A stretch of DNA of 64,000 bases, from assembly GCF_900117445.1 (NCBI RefSeq), contig NZ_FPEJ01000003.1, positions 310,001 to 374,000 on the forward strand, written 5' to 3'. The stretch comes from Hyphomicrobium sp. NDB2Meth4 (GTDB lineage: Bacteria; Pseudomonadota; Alphaproteobacteria; Rhizobiales; Hyphomicrobiaceae). The notes beneath the pieces are model-generated. The model worked only from the letters and a program-made list of their open reading frames with translations. It had not been told where the DNA came from and made no database searches. The position numbers and the translations under genes are program-made. Of the stretch, positions 23,511 through 33,026 are shown in pieces (within the stretch, counting starts at the first letter, position 1; each line of letters opens with the position of its first letter).

Positions 23511-23719
23511 CGATCTGATTATGATGGCTCACGCCCCGCGTTACAACCCTCCCCCGCGCCCACCCCCTTTGAAAGCCCACACCCTTCTTACGGCCCGTCA
23601 TTTTTCCGCTCTAGGTTTCCCGGCAAGAAGATGCCCGCATCGAATTAGCGCGAATTTGACACTCCGCGGGCCCGAACCATAGGTTGGCTGCGCATTCATT
23701 CCGGGGGGACCGATTGCAC

Positions 23720-25864
23720 ATGAGGCATTTTGCGTCGCTATTGGCGTCCGTCTGCGCGCTGGCGGGAATCGCGGCGGCAATGCCAGCGATGGCGGCCTGC
23801 CCGGCCGGCGATGACCTCGACATCCAGCTTCGCGACAAGGAGCTACAGCGCCACCTCATTCTGTCGGGCGTACTCGGTGCCGAAATCGGCCGTGCCAACG
23901 AAAAGATGCTGCGCACCGCCGTGGCCGACTTCCGTGCTGCGAACGCCCTTCCCGGCACCGACCAGGACCTCCTCACCGAAGCCGAGTGCGACACCCTCAA
24001 GCACAACAACGACGCCGTCTACGCGTTCATCGGCTTCAAGCAGGTGGTCAATCCTGTCAACAGCCTGAAGATGACCTTCCCTGCCGCCCTTCTGCCACCT
24101 GAGGCAAAACCCTCTAACTTGAGCTGGCAGGAATACGAGAACCCCGCCGTGAGCCGCGTCGGCATCGACGTGTTTCGCGTCTCAGGCCGGGAATCCTCCA
24201 ACAGCTCCTTCGCCCGCGGCTACCAGTCCTATAGCGCCCTGACCCTGACGTTCGTCCACAACTCGGGTTCCGAAATGATCGCCGAGGGCGCCGGTAACCG
24301 CTGGGGCTCGCGCTACTATTTCCACAACCTCAACTTCGAGTATCAGGGTGGCCAGCGCGGTATCTACCTGCGCTTCGACATGAAGCCACCGGCCAACTTC
24401 GTCCCGCCGCCGGAAATACTCGCCGCCGCTCGCCTCGAAAAGTCGAAGAAGGCCGTCACCAAGCTTTTCACCGGCGGAGTCGCCGGCGCCACGCCGCCCA
24501 ATGAGAACGAGATCGCCTGGGCCCTCATTGCCCGCGCCGTATTCAACATCGTCGCGTCTGACTTCTATGACCAGAACGGCTGGCGCGAGCTGACGACGAA
24601 AAACTGCGTCTTCGGCTCGGCCCGTCGCGCCCGCCGCGGCGGCGTCCGTATTGTCTTTGCTACCACGCGGGCGATGGTCGACCGCGAGGGCGACATGAGC
24701 ACCATGTTCGGCAACGCCCCGAGCGACAAGATCACCTTCGGCTGCGTGCAGGTGAACCCGCGCATCTCGCGCGGCGATAGCTCCTACCGAGGCGCCTGGC
24801 GCGGAGCAGCCCGGGCTGCCAATGCACGCATCAAGTTGCTTGAAGACCCCATCGACCGCACCAACGAGAATTATATCCGCATCATCGACACTTCGGCCTC
24901 GGAGGACGCGACGCACGCCCTCCTTGTCATCCACGGCTACAACAACTCCTTCCAGGAGGCGATGCAGGCCGCCGCCCGTATCGCGGGTGGCGCCGACTAC
25001 AAGGGCCGCGTCTACATGTTCAGCTGGCCCAGCGTGCGCATGTCGTTGCGCTACCTGCAGGACGCCGACAACGCCGAGGAAGCCGAAGGCGCATTGCAAG
25101 CATTCCTGGCGGCCATCCTGCGAGACAACAACGTCCGCACGCTCGACGTCGTCGCCCACTCCATGGGCTCCCAGCAGCTCATGCGCGTGATGGGCTCGAT
25201 CCGCGAAATTCTCGACAGCCGCCGCCACGACGAAGGCATGCTACGCTTGGGCCAGGTGGTGTTCGCCGCTCCTGACGTCTCAGCCGCTGTCTTCAACACC
25301 AAGATTCTTACCTGGGCCAAGCTCGCCCAGCGCGTGACGATCTACACGTCCGGCGGCGACTGGGTGCTTTGGCTGTCATCGTTCCTGCGCGGCTTCAACG
25401 ATCGCGCCGGCGGGCATACCCCGTGGGGCGATCCGCTGCACGTCAACGCCAGCAACGTCTACGTCGTCGACAAGACACCGCCCGAGTACGACTTCTGGAA
25501 GTTTTTCACGTACACGCACGCCGACTATGTCGATGACAAAACAATCCTCAACGACATCCAGACCGTCATCACCGGCAAGCCTTCCGGCGATCCCAGCAAA
25601 CGCGACCCCGACGGCAAGGTCTTCCGCGCGCAGCCTTACGCTGGCATGAGCGACAAGAAGTACTGGGAGACACTACCGGAAGGTCCGATCGCTGAAGCCA
25701 AGGACGCCGTCGAAGGGGCAAAGGAGGCCGTCAAGGAAGCTGTGAAGCCAGCTGGCGCCGAAACTCCACAGACGATACCCAACTATGCCCCACAGCCGTC
25801 TGAGCCGATGGCCGGCGCAGCACCTTCGCCCACGCCCCCGACCGCAACCGGCGCCACGCGTTAA
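23720..25864 (+). CDS. Large secreted alpha/beta hydrolase with a DUF900 domain
   Basis: About 714 residues from the ATG at 23720, which directly starts a signal peptide (cleavage near MPAMAAC). The first half (to about 330) is a region I do not recognise. The second half is a DUF900 hydrolase: ATHALLVIHGYNNSFQEAM, MFSWPS, the nucleophile serine in VVAHSMGS, and an aspartate in FAAPDVSAAVF. A low-complexity Ala/Lys/Pro tail ends the protein. DUF900 members are predicted esterases with mostly unknown substrates. It is far longer than a typical DUF900 protein because of the N-terminal part. It converges with the SDR gene, overlapping by 4 bases. Confidence 0.82.
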   Translation: MRHFASLLASVCALAGIAAAMPAMAACPAGDDLDIQLRDKELQRHLILSGVLGAEIGRANEKMLRTAVADFRAANALPGTDQDLLTEAECDTLKHNNDAVYAFIGFKQVVNPVNSLKMTFPAALLPPEAKPSNLSWQEYENPAVSRVGIDVFRVSGRESSNSSFARGYQSYSALTLTFVHNSGSEMIAEGAGNRWGSRYYFHNLNFEYQGGQRGIYLRFDMKPPANFVPPPEILAAARLEKSKKAVTKLFTGGVAGATPPNENEIAWALIARAVFNIVASDFYDQNGWRELTTKNCVFGSARRARRGGVRIVFATTRAMVDREGDMSTMFGNAPSDKITFGCVQVNPRISRGDSSYRGAWRGAARAANARIKLLEDPIDRTNENYIRIIDTSASEDATHALLVIHGYNNSFQEAMQAAARIAGGADYKGRVYMFSWPSVRMSLRYLQDADNAEEAEGALQAFLAAILRDNNVRTLDVVAHSMGSQQLMRVMGSIREILDSRRHDEGMLRLGQVVFAAPDVSAAVFNTKILTWAKLAQRVTIYTSGGDWVLWLSSFLRGFNDRAGGHTPWGDPLHVNASNVYVVDKTPPEYDFWKFFTYTHADYVDDKTILNDIQTVITGKPSGDPSKRDPDGKVFRAQPYAGMSDKKYWETLPEGPIAEAKDAVEGAKEAVKEAVKPAGAETPQTIPNYAPQPSEPMAGAAPSPTPPTATGATR

Positions 25865-26610
25865 ACGCAGCGGCCGCCGTCGACTTCCATCGCCACTCCG
25901 GTGATGAACGATGAATCCGGCGCCGCCAGAAACAGGGCGGCGTTGGCGATGTCGTGCGGGCGCGATAGCCTTCCCAGCGGAATGGTTGCGAGGAACTTCG
26001 CCCTGTTCTGCGGCGTGTCCTCCATCCCCATGAACTGCGTCAGCATCCCCGTCTCGCCCATCACCGGATTGATGGCGTTCACGCGAATGTTCTTCGGCGC
26101 CAGCTCCGCCGCCATCGACTTCGTCAGCGTGATCACCGCGCCCTTCGATCCGTTGTACCAGGTAAGGCCCGGCCGCGGCCGCACACCGGCCGTCGAAGCT
26201 ACATTGATGATCGAACCGCCGCCACGCTTCTCCATCTTTGGAACAGCAGCGATCGTCGACAGATAGATCGACTTCACGTTGACGGCATAGATGCGGTCGA
26301 ACTCCGCTTCGCTCACGTCCATCAGCGGCTGATTACGATGCGTGACGCCGGCATTGTTGACGACGATGTCGAGCCCGCCGAACGCCTCCGTCGCCGCGCG
26401 CACCATCGCATCGACGTCCGCTTTCCGCGACACGTCCACTTGCACCGGGTGCATCTTGTCGCCGAAGCCGGCGCTCAGCGCCCGCACGCCCTCACCGTTG
26501 ATATCGGCTGCAATGACGCGTGCGCCTTCCAGTACAAATCGCTCAGCGATCCCTCGCCCGAACCCGGAAGCCGCACCGGTGACGATCGCAACCTTACCCG
26601 CGAGTTGCAT
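25861..26610 (-). CDS. SDR-family oxidoreductase
   Basis: A 249-residue classical short-chain dehydrogenase. The cofactor motif is TGAASGFGRGIAERF. An acidic residue after the second strand (AADINGEG) favours NAD(H). NNAGVTHRN and the catalytic S/Y/K set (INVASTAGV, YNGSKGAVITLTKS) are present. The C-terminal FITGVAMEVDGGRCV is typical of the 3-oxoacyl-ACP reductase/glucose dehydrogenase group. The substrate is unknown. It lies 14 bp downstream of pheA, probably in the same transcript. Confidence 0.92.
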   Translation of the reverse strand: MQLAGKVAIVTGAASGFGRGIAERFVLEGARVIAADINGEGVRALSAGFGDKMHPVQVDVSRKADVDAMVRAATEAFGGLDIVVNNAGVTHRNQPLMDVSEAEFDRIYAVNVKSIYLSTIAAVPKMEKRGGGSIINVASTAGVRPRPGLTWYNGSKGAVITLTKSMAAELAPKNIRVNAINPVMGETGMLTQFMGMEDTPQNRAKFLATIPLGRLSRPHDIANAALFLAAPDSSFITGVAMEVDGGRCV

Positions 26611-26624
26611 GCAGCCCTCCCTAC

Positions 26625-27527
26625 TTAGCGCCGCCGGATCGGGATCATACCTTCAGCCGCAAGCCGCGCGGCCTCGGCGCGATAGGGGCTCGCCAAATAT
26701 GTGCCGAGCACGCGCTTCTCCGACGAGAAGAACGACAATTCCTCCAGCGCCAGACGAACCATCCGGTCTGCTGGGTGCCCTTCGATATCGGCATAGAACA
26801 TCGTCGCGTTGAACGTGCCTTCGAGCTGATAGCTTTCAAGCTTCGTCATGTTGACGCCGTTGGTCGCAAACCCACCCAGCGCCTTGTAGAGCGCCGCCGG
26901 CACGTTGCGTACGCGGAAGATGAACGTGGTGATCACCGGTCCATCCTCGGGCTCCGCGTCATCTGCCTCGGCTGACAGAACGACGAAGCGCGTCGTGTTG
27001 TGCACCTCGTCCTCGATGTCGCTGGCAAGCGTCTCGAGACCATAGATTTCGGCCGCGAGCGACGATGCGATCGCCGCCTGTGCCGGATCCTTCGCCTCCG
27101 AAACGATACGCGCCGACCCAGCCGTGTCCGCCTCCGGAACCGGCTTCAGCCCCATCTCGATCAGTTTGCGGCGGCACTGGCCCAGCGCCTGCGTGTGGCT
27201 CAGCACGCGCTTCACGGTCTCGAGCGTTGCCCCTGGCGTCGCCAGCAGCTGATGCCGTACGCGCAGGAAATGCTCCCCGACGATGTAGAGGTCGGCATCC
27301 GGCAGCAGGTGATGGATGTCGGCAACGCGCCCCGCCACCGAATTCTCGATCGGGATCATTGCCAGCCGTGCTTCGCCGGCCTTCACCGCCTGCAGCGCAT
27401 CCTCGAACGTCGGGCACGCAACCGCCTCCATGTCCGGAAACGCCTCACGGCAAGCGAGGTGCGAATTCGCGCCCGGCTCGCCCTGATAGACGATGCGCTC
27501 CGCGGCGGGCCTTGCAGGATTGGTCAT
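26625..27527 (-). CDS. pheA: Prephenate dehydratase
   Basis: A 300-residue mono-functional enzyme converting prephenate to phenylpyruvate in phenylalanine synthesis. The catalytic domain (about 10-190) begins IVYQGEPGANSHLACREAFP and holds the NTTRFVVL motif with its catalytic threonine. The ACT domain (about 205-285) binds phenylalanine for feedback control; the usual LESRP segment reads KLESYQLEGTF, as in other alphaproteobacteria. No chorismate mutase domain is fused. The start at 27527 leaves a short disordered lead. About 260 bp upstream (27528-27787) contain no gene I would call. Confidence 0.95.
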   Translation of the reverse strand: MTNPARPAAERIVYQGEPGANSHLACREAFPDMEAVACPTFEDALQAVKAGEARLAMIPIENSVAGRVADIHHLLPDADLYIVGEHFLRVRHQLLATPGATLETVKRVLSHTQALGQCRRKLIEMGLKPVPEADTAGSARIVSEAKDPAQAAIASSLAAEIYGLETLASDIEDEVHNTTRFVVLSAEADDAEPEDGPVITTFIFRVRNVPAALYKALGGFATNGVNMTKLESYQLEGTFNATMFYADIEGHPADRMVRLALEELSFFSSEKRVLGTYLASPYRAEAARLAAEGMIPIRRR

Positions 27528-27787
27528 CGGGGTGTTGCCTGAGAGTGGGGGCTCCAGATATCGAAAGCCCCATGTGGACCGGAGGCCGTTCTATGCCTCT
27601 AGAGACGGCAGACCGCAAGCTGCCCATCGCGACCGCTGACCCGAGCCTGCGAAGCCCCAGTTCGTGTGCAATTGCAAAATCCGAAAGCCACTCCCGCCCA
27701 GGCAAGACAATCCGATGTCCCACGGACAACTGGTGCTAAAGTCCACCAGGCATGATGCCGGCGTAGGGCCAGGCCGAGGACACGACG

Positions 27788-28435
27788 ATGATGGACAAAG
27801 GCTGGATCGTCCCCCGCACACTGGCGCTCACCGCCCTGATCGCAATCATATCCGCCACCAACCCAAACACCGCACAAAGCGGCCAGAACGAGGACTGGTG
27901 CTTCTCCGACCAGGAGCGCACCGACGACGAGACCATCACCGGCTGCACCGCCGTGATCGGCTCCGGCAAGCTCGGCAAGGACAAGCTTGCCACCGCTTAC
28001 GCCAACCGCTGCCTGGCGCACCTACAGCGCAAGACCTTCGATCGCGCCATTGCCGACTGCACCGAGGCTGTCAGCATGGCCCCGGCCAACGCCATCGCGT
28101 TTGCCCAGCGCGGAGAAGCCTACTGCCGCACGGGCGACATAAAGCGCTGCGTCGCCGACTTCGACGAGGCGATGCGCATCGATCCTTCAGACCCTTCATT
28201 CGTCTACTTGCGTGGCATGGCGCGCGCCGACGCCGGCGACTCTGACGGCGCCATCGCCGACCTCACCAAAGCAATAGATCAGGATCCAGAAACGGCATCG
28301 GCCTATGTGCGCCGCGGCCAACTCTACGAGGCTGAAGGCGATAAATTCCGTGCCGCTGCCGACTATCGCAACGCCCTGCGCATCGACCCCACCGACGTAT
28401 CCACGCGCGAGCGCCTCGAAGCATTCCGCAAATAA
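27788..28435 (+). CDS. Secreted tetratricopeptide-repeat protein
   Basis: A 215-residue protein with an N-terminal hydrophobic signal segment and four to five TPR units from about residue 65 to the end (AYANRCLAHLQRKTFDRAIA, AFAQRGEAYCRTGDIKRCVA, then SFVYLRGMARADAGDSDGAI and AYVRRGQLYEAEGDKFRAAA). It has cysteines in the unit starting near 38 and in the second repeat. TPR arrays bind partner proteins; no partner can be named. The start could be the first or second ATG. Confidence 0.87.
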   Translation: MMDKGWIVPRTLALTALIAIISATNPNTAQSGQNEDWCFSDQERTDDETITGCTAVIGSGKLGKDKLATAYANRCLAHLQRKTFDRAIADCTEAVSMAPANAIAFAQRGEAYCRTGDIKRCVADFDEAMRIDPSDPSFVYLRGMARADAGDSDGAIADLTKAIDQDPETASAYVRRGQLYEAEGDKFRAAADYRNALRIDPTDVSTRERLEAFRK

Positions 28436-28543
28436 CTCAATCGCCAGCCAGGCGTGCGCGCGCGTAACCAAGCATTTTTATGAATCCGTCGCCGCAGGCG
28501 ACGATCCGCAAAGCTCTCCATGCGCACCTTTTTAAGGTCGCGT

Positions 28544-28569
28544 GGAACCCAGGCATTTAGTGCCACGTT
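28544..28569 (+). promoter_or_regulatory. EcfG-type general stress promoter
   Basis: GGAAC at 28544-28548, a 17-base spacer, and CGTT at 28566-28569 give an exact match to the GGAAC-N16/17-CGTT consensus recognised by EcfG sigma factors in alphaproteobacteria. It lies 47 bp before the CsbD start. It was the only such pair I found in the window by eye. Confidence 0.75.
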
Positions 28570-28616
28570 GATGATTACCCGCACCGAACTGCGGAACGCA
28601 TCAGAGGAGCACTCTC

Positions 28617-28832
28617 ATGGGCAGCGCTACGGACAAGATCAAAGGTTACGCCAACCAGGTCGCTGGCAATATCAAGAGCGGTATTGGCAAGGCCACCGGC
28701 TCGGAAGAACTGGAAGTCAAAGGTTCTGTGCAGAACCTCAAAGGCAAGGCCCAGGTCGCCGTCGGCGATGTGAAGGAAACCGTCAAGGACGGCGCCAACA
28801 AAGCTGCCGACGAGATCAATCGCAATCTCTGA
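28617..28832 (+). CDS. CsbD-family stress protein
   Basis: A 71-residue, helical, Lys/Ala/Gly-rich protein matching CsbD (MGSATDKIKGYANQVAGNIK, with the GKATG and NLKGKAQVAVGDVKE repeats). Family members are strongly induced by general stress sigma factors; their molecular function is unknown. The upstream EcfG-type promoter and the next gene (a ferritin-like YciE/YciF protein) fit a stress operon. Confidence 0.93.
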   Translation: MGSATDKIKGYANQVAGNIKSGIGKATGSEELEVKGSVQNLKGKAQVAVGDVKETVKDGANKAADEINRNL

Positions 28833-28933
28833 ACCAGAACTTGCTGCCGATCGGCACGCGCACCAGGACCGGCATCCCAAACCGGCCCCTCTATCGCGTG
28901 GCCGCATCAGCCAAATGGACAGGAAACTCGCCC

Positions 28934-29425
28934 ATGAAAATCGAAAAACTCAGCGACCTCTTCCTGCACACATTGCAGGATATCTACTATGCCGAGAACC
29001 ACATCGTGAAAGCCTTGCCGAAGATGATCAAGGCATCCGATTCAAAGGAGCTCGCCAAGGCTTTCACCGATCATCTGGAGCAGACCAAGGAGCAAGTGAC
29101 GCGGCTTCAGGAAGTATTCTCCATGCTCGATCAAAAGCCGAAGGCCACCAAATGCCCGGCTATTGATGGCATCCTCGAAGAAGCTCAGGAATTGATGAGT
29201 GAGATCAAGGATCCTGACACGAAGGACGCGGCTATGATCGCCGCAGCTCAGGCTGTCGAGCACTACGAGATTACCCGCTACGGCACACTCGTAGCCTGGG
29301 CAAATCTGCTGGGTTACAACTCCGCCTCGAAGCTGCTCGGGAAGACGCTGAAGGAAGAGTACGGCGCCGATTCCAAGCTGACGAAAATTGCCGAAGCGCA
29401 CTTGAATGCCGAGGCCGTCGCCTAG
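28934..29425 (+). CDS. Ferritin-like YciE/YciF-family protein (DUF892)
   Basis: A 163-residue four-helix protein of the YciE/YciF family, starting MKIEKLSDLFLHTLQDIYYA. Glutamates and histidines spaced along helices (AENHIVKALPKM, FTDHLEQTKEQV, AVEHYEITRYG) form a ferritin-like di-metal site. These proteins are induced by stress, and a role in metal or oxidant handling is inferred for the family. The ATG at 28934 is chosen because homology starts there, though the frame is open further upstream. It is 101 bp after the CsbD gene and probably shares its EcfG-type promoter. Confidence 0.92.
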   Translation: MKIEKLSDLFLHTLQDIYYAENHIVKALPKMIKASDSKELAKAFTDHLEQTKEQVTRLQEVFSMLDQKPKATKCPAIDGILEEAQELMSEIKDPDTKDAAMIAAAQAVEHYEITRYGTLVAWANLLGYNSASKLLGKTLKEEYGADSKLTKIAEAHLNAEAVA

Positions 29426-29442
29426 TCGATAGCAGCAGCAGT

Positions 29443-29500
29443 CAGTTGAGACGGCGCGACCTGCGATGCCGAATTGGCTAGCTCGCGCCGTCGCCAACTG
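29443..29500. terminator. Long interrupted inverted repeat between convergent genes
   Basis: CAGTTG and GACGGCGCGA (29443-29459) pair with TCGCGCCGTC and CAACTG (29483-29500), giving about 16 pairs around a 23-base loop with a small bulge. It sits between the ends of the ferritin-like and kdsB genes and probably acts as a bidirectional transcription barrier. There is no clear U-tract. Confidence 0.5.
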
Positions 29501-29512
29501 CGCAGGACGCAG

Positions 29513-30244
29513 CTACGCCAGCAACTGCCGTGCGCGTTCCAGGTCGTGAGGCGTATCGACGCCAAGCGGAACTGTATCGACGACAGTTACATCGATGCGC
29601 ATGCCCGCTTCGAGCGCGCGCAACTGCTCCAGTTTCTCACGCTTCTCCAACGGCGAAGGCGGCAGCGAAACGAACCGCGCCAGCGCCGCACGCCGATATG
29701 CGTAGATGCCGATGTGATGATAGAGCGGGCCATCCCCGTAAGGCGCCGTCGCCCGCGTGAAGTAGAGCGCGCGCATCCGCCCGGCCACATCGAGCGGCGA
29801 GCCCACCACTTTGACGACGTTGGGATTGGTCTTCTCTTCCTCGACGCTGATCTCGGCAGCGAGCGTCGCGATATCCGGCCCCGCCTCCGCCAAAGGTGCC
29901 GCACACGCCGCAACGAGATGTGGCTCCAGGGTCGGCAGATCGCCCTGCAGGTTGACGATCACGTCGGCGGCCCCAGACGGATCGACACTATTGATCGCCT
30001 CGAAGATGCGGTCCGAACCCGACGCATGGTCGGCCCGCGTCATGAACGCCTCGCCGCCTGCCGCGGTCACCGCCGCAATAACGTCGTCAGAATCGGTTGC
30101 AACAACCACGCGGCCTGCCTCGGCGGCCATCGCTCTCCGCCACACCTGCACGATCATTGGCGCCCCGGCGATATCCACCATTGGCTTGCCCGGCAGTCGC
30201 GTAGCCTGCATGCGGGCTGGAATAACGATCAGGACGTTAGACAC
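29513..30244 (-). CDS. kdsB: 3-deoxy-manno-octulosonate cytidylyltransferase
   Basis: A 243-residue enzyme that activates Kdo with CTP for the lipopolysaccharide inner core. It begins with the nucleotide-binding stretch [19 protein letters not shown] and continues with [15 protein letters not shown] and the metal-binding NLQGDLP. The chosen start is the GTG at 30244 with AAGG upstream, which gives the usual family length; the frame extends to 30277. It acts in the cytoplasm. Confidence 0.95.
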   Translation of the reverse strand: MSNVLIVIPARMQATRLPGKPMVDIAGAPMIVQVWRRAMAAEAGRVVVATDSDDVIAAVTAAGGEAFMTRADHASGSDRIFEAINSVDPSGAADVIVNLQGDLPTLEPHLVAACAAPLAEAGPDIATLAAEISVEEEKTNPNVVKVVGSPLDVAGRMRALYFTRATAPYGDGPLYHHIGIYAYRRAALARFVSLPPSPLEKREKLEQLRALEAGMRIDVTVVDTVPLGVDTPHDLERARQLLA

Positions 30245-30396
30245 GTGAGACACCTTGGAATGGTGGAGCCGAGGCAATTGGTCCCGGGCGCACGCACATA
30301 GAACGTCGTCGCCCTCGGTTGCAAGCCGATGCGGAATTTCTATAGTCGCCCCGATTGTTCGGCGGGAGCCGGACGTAACAGGTGCGGAGCCGTGGA

Positions 30397-30942
30397 ATGC
30401 TTGATTCCTTCGAGCTGTCGAAGATTGCCGGGGCAGTTTTGTGTGCCCTGCTGGTCATAGTCGGGTTCCGCACGGCGCTCGAAATTGCCGCCCACGATAA
30501 GGCGCCGGAAAAGCCCGGTTATGTCCTGCCACTGCCAGAAGCGGCGGCCGCACCGGCTGCAAATGGCGAAGCCGCTCCCGCCGAACCGGCCGCTCCTGCA
30601 TTCGACGCCAAGGCCGTAGCTGACGCAGCCGCGTCAGGTGATGCCGCCGCCGGCCAAAAGGTCTTCAGCAAGTGCGCCGCCTGCCATTCGGGCGACAAGG
30701 GCGGCCCCAACAAAGTGGGCCCCAACCTCTGGGGTGTCGTCGGCCGCGCCAAGGCGAGCCACGAAGGCTTTAACTATTCCGACGCCATGAAGGCCAAGGG
30801 TGGTGACTGGACGCTGGAAGACCTCGCGCACTTCATCCACAAGCCCAAGGAATTCGTCCCCGGCACTAAGATGCTGTTCCCGGGAGTTGCCGATACGGGC
30901 GACCTGAGCAACCTGCTCGCTTACCTCAACACTCTGAAATAA
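30397..30942 (+). CDS. Membrane-anchored cytochrome c (CycM-like)
   Basis: A 181-residue c-type cytochrome. An N-terminal uncleaved membrane anchor (about 10-32) is followed by an Ala/Pro-rich linker and a class I haem domain with CAACH and axial methionine in TKMLFPGV. The domain [20 protein letters not shown] is of the mitochondrial/CycM type that carries electrons from the bc1 complex to terminal oxidase. The ATG at 30397 has GGAG upstream. Confidence 0.93.
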   Translation: MLDSFELSKIAGAVLCALLVIVGFRTALEIAAHDKAPEKPGYVLPLPEAAAAPAANGEAAPAEPAAPAFDAKAVADAAASGDAAAGQKVFSKCAACHSGDKGGPNKVGPNLWGVVGRAKASHEGFNYSDAMKAKGGDWTLEDLAHFIHKPKEFVPGTKMLFPGVADTGDLSNLLAYLNTLK

Positions 30943-31127
30943 CAGCGCTCCGGCCATCCGGAGCCAAAATGACAGCAAGTTAACTCGCCCCGCGGCCCGT
31001 ATTTTGCGAGGCTCGGGGCGTTGTCATGTCTAGAAGGTCACTTGCGGAGCGCGATGCCGTTCGAACTCCACTCGCCCCAGAGCCACACCTTCTTCAATCC
31101 CAAGACCAGTAAAAGGGAAAACGCCTG

Positions 31128-33026
31128 ATGCGCTTGCGTCTCGACGTCCCCGCCGCATGCCTTGCAGCCCTGATCTGCTTCGCCGCCGGCCCCGCTTTCG
31201 CGCAGGAGCCGGCCTCTCCCCCCGCGACGGATCCGCAGGTCTCCCCGCCATCACCCCCGCGCCATCACGCCCTATCGCTTGTCGATAAGCCCAAGTTCGA
31301 GGCGGGATTCGACCATTTCGACTGGGTCAACCCCAATGCCCCCAAGGGCGGCACGCTGCGTGGTTTCGCCGAAGGCTCATTCGACAGCCTCAACGCCTTC
31401 AGCGTGAAGGGCGACCCTGCCGCCGGTCTTGGCCTCATCTACGATTCCCTGATGACCGGCAGCCCCGACGAGCCGTCGACCGAGTATTGCCTTATCTGCG
31501 AGTGGGTCTCCTACCCCGCCGACTATTCCTCGGTCACGTTCGGCCTTAACCCAAATGCGCGCTTCAACGACGGCACGCCGATAACGCCCGAAGATGTGAT
31601 CTTCTCGCTCGATGCCCAGAAGAAAGCGCACCCGCGTATGGCGTTCTATTACAAGAACGTCGCGAAGGCCGAGAAGACCGGCCCCAACGAGGTGACCTTC
31701 ACCTTCGACACCAAGAACAACCGCGAGCTTCCTCAGATCGTCGGGCAGCTCACCGTACTTCCCAAAAAGTGGTGGGAAGCGAATGGCACCGACGGCCAGC
31801 CCCGCGACATCACCAAATCGAGCCTCGAAGTGCCGCTCGGCTCCGGTGCTTACCGCATCAAGAGCTTCGATCCTGGCCGCTCCATCACCTACGAGCGCGT
31901 CAAGGACTACTGGGCCAAGGACCTGCCGGTTCAGAAGGGCCAGTATAACTTTGACGAGATGAACTACACCTACTTCCTCGATCGCACGCCTGGCTTCGAG
32001 CAGTTCAAGTCGGGCAAGATCGACTACTGGGCAGAGAGCGTCGCCAACCGCTGGGCCACGGCCTACAACTTCCCCGCCATCGAAAAAGGCTGGGTGAAGA
32101 AGGAGGCGATCCCCGTCAAGCGCGTCGCTCCGATGCAATCGTTCGTCTTCAATCAGCGCCGCAAGCAGTTCCAGGATCCGCGCGTACGCAAAGCCTTCGC
32201 GCTCGCCTTCAACTTCGAGGAAGCCAACAAGAAGCTGTTCTATAATTCTTACGTGCGCGTCGGCAGCTACTTCGACAATTCCGAACTTGCCGCCAAGGGC
32301 CTCCCTGAAGGGCGCGAGCTGGAGATCCTCAACGAGGTCAAGGACGAGGTGCCACCCGATGTGTTCACCACCGAGTGGAAGAACCCTGTCAACAACAGCA
32401 CCGACGACTTCCGGAATCACATGCGCGAGGCTTCTAAGCTTCTCAACGAAGCCGGCTGGAAGCTCGACGGCAGACAGCTGAAGAATGCGCAGGGCGAGAC
32501 GCTCAATGCCGAATTCCTGCTCGTCCAGCCCGAGTTCGAGCGCATCGTCCTGCCCTACATCCAGGACCTCCAGAAACTCGGCATCAATGCCTCGGTGCGC
32601 ATCGTCGACAGCGCGCAATATAAGCGCCGCGAGGACTCGCACGACTACGACATCATTATCGACAGCTTCCCGCAGTCGGAATCGCCCGGCAACGAGCAGC
32701 GCGACTTCTGGGGCTCGGCGGCAGCCGACCGCGACGGCACCAAGAACACCGCCGGCATCAAGAACCCGGCGATCGACAAGCTGATCGACAAGGTCGTCTT
32801 TGCCAAGGACCGCGCCGACCTCGTCGCAGCGACGCGTGCACTCGATCGCGTGCTATTGTGGAACTACTACGTCGTCCCGCAGTGGCATTACCCCTATGAG
32901 CGCATCGCCTACTGGGATGTGTTCGGCCGCCCAGCCAAGACGCCGTCTCAAACCTCCGCCCTCACACAGACGTGGTGGTTCGACGCCGAAAAGGAAAAGG
33001 CCCTAGCAGCACAGCGGGGCCAGTGA
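31128..33026 (+). CDS. Peptide ABC transporter substrate-binding protein (YejA-like), first copy
   Basis: A 632-residue periplasmic binding protein of SBP family 5 with a signal peptide (cleavage near AFAQEP). Landmarks are FDWVNPNAPKGGTLRGFAEG near the start, YDSLM, FNDGTPITPEDVIFSL, and the C-terminal TWWFDAEKE. It begins a five-gene yej-type operon for oligopeptide (microcin C-like) uptake. The next gene encodes a second binding protein of the same family, starting within the stop codon of this one (TGATG). A GGGAAAA stretch lies before the ATG. Confidence 0.92.
   Translation: MRLRLDVPAACLAALICFAAGPAFAQEPASPPATDPQVSPPSPPRHHALSLVDKPKFEAGFDHFDWVNPNAPKGGTLRGFAEGSFDSLNAFSVKGDPAAGLGLIYDSLMTGSPDEPSTEYCLICEWVSYPADYSSVTFGLNPNARFNDGTPITPEDVIFSLDAQKKAHPRMAFYYKNVAKAEKTGPNEVTFTFDTKNNRELPQIVGQLTVLPKKWWEANGTDGQPRDITKSSLEVPLGSGAYRIKSFDPGRSITYERVKDYWAKDLPVQKGQYNFDEMNYTYFLDRTPGFEQFKSGKIDYWAESVANRWATAYNFPAIEKGWVKKEAIPVKRVAPMQSFVFNQRRKQFQDPRVRKAFALAFNFEEANKKLFYNSYVRVGSYFDNSELAAKGLPEGRELEILNEVKDEVPPDVFTTEWKNPVNNSTDDFRNHMREASKLLNEAGWKLDGRQLKNAQGETLNAEFLLVQPEFERIVLPYIQDLQKLGINASVRIVDSAQYKRREDSHDYDIIIDSFPQSESPGNEQRDFWGSAAADRDGTKNTAGIKNPAIDKLIDKVVFAKDRADLVAATRALDRVLLWNYYVVPQWHYPYERIAYWDVFGRPAKTPSQTSALTQTWWFDAEKEKALAAQRGQ

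Noticed and set aside
24182-25228. Antisense frame opposite the DUF900 hydrolase
   Set aside because: Low-complexity Val/Ala/Gly/His composition, a typical shadow of a GC-rich gene.
28520-28933. Upstream extension of the ferritin-like protein
   Set aside because: The frame is open but overlaps the CsbD gene and EcfG promoter in another frame; family homology starts at 28934.
31377-32642. Long antisense open frame opposite the first peptide-binding protein
   Set aside because: Third-position GC bias in the real gene creates stop-free antisense frames; no start signal or protein-like pattern. The same applies opposite the polysaccharide fusion (8483-9733), yejE/yejF (37052-38014), the CDF gene (57630-58880) and glcD (62637-63977).
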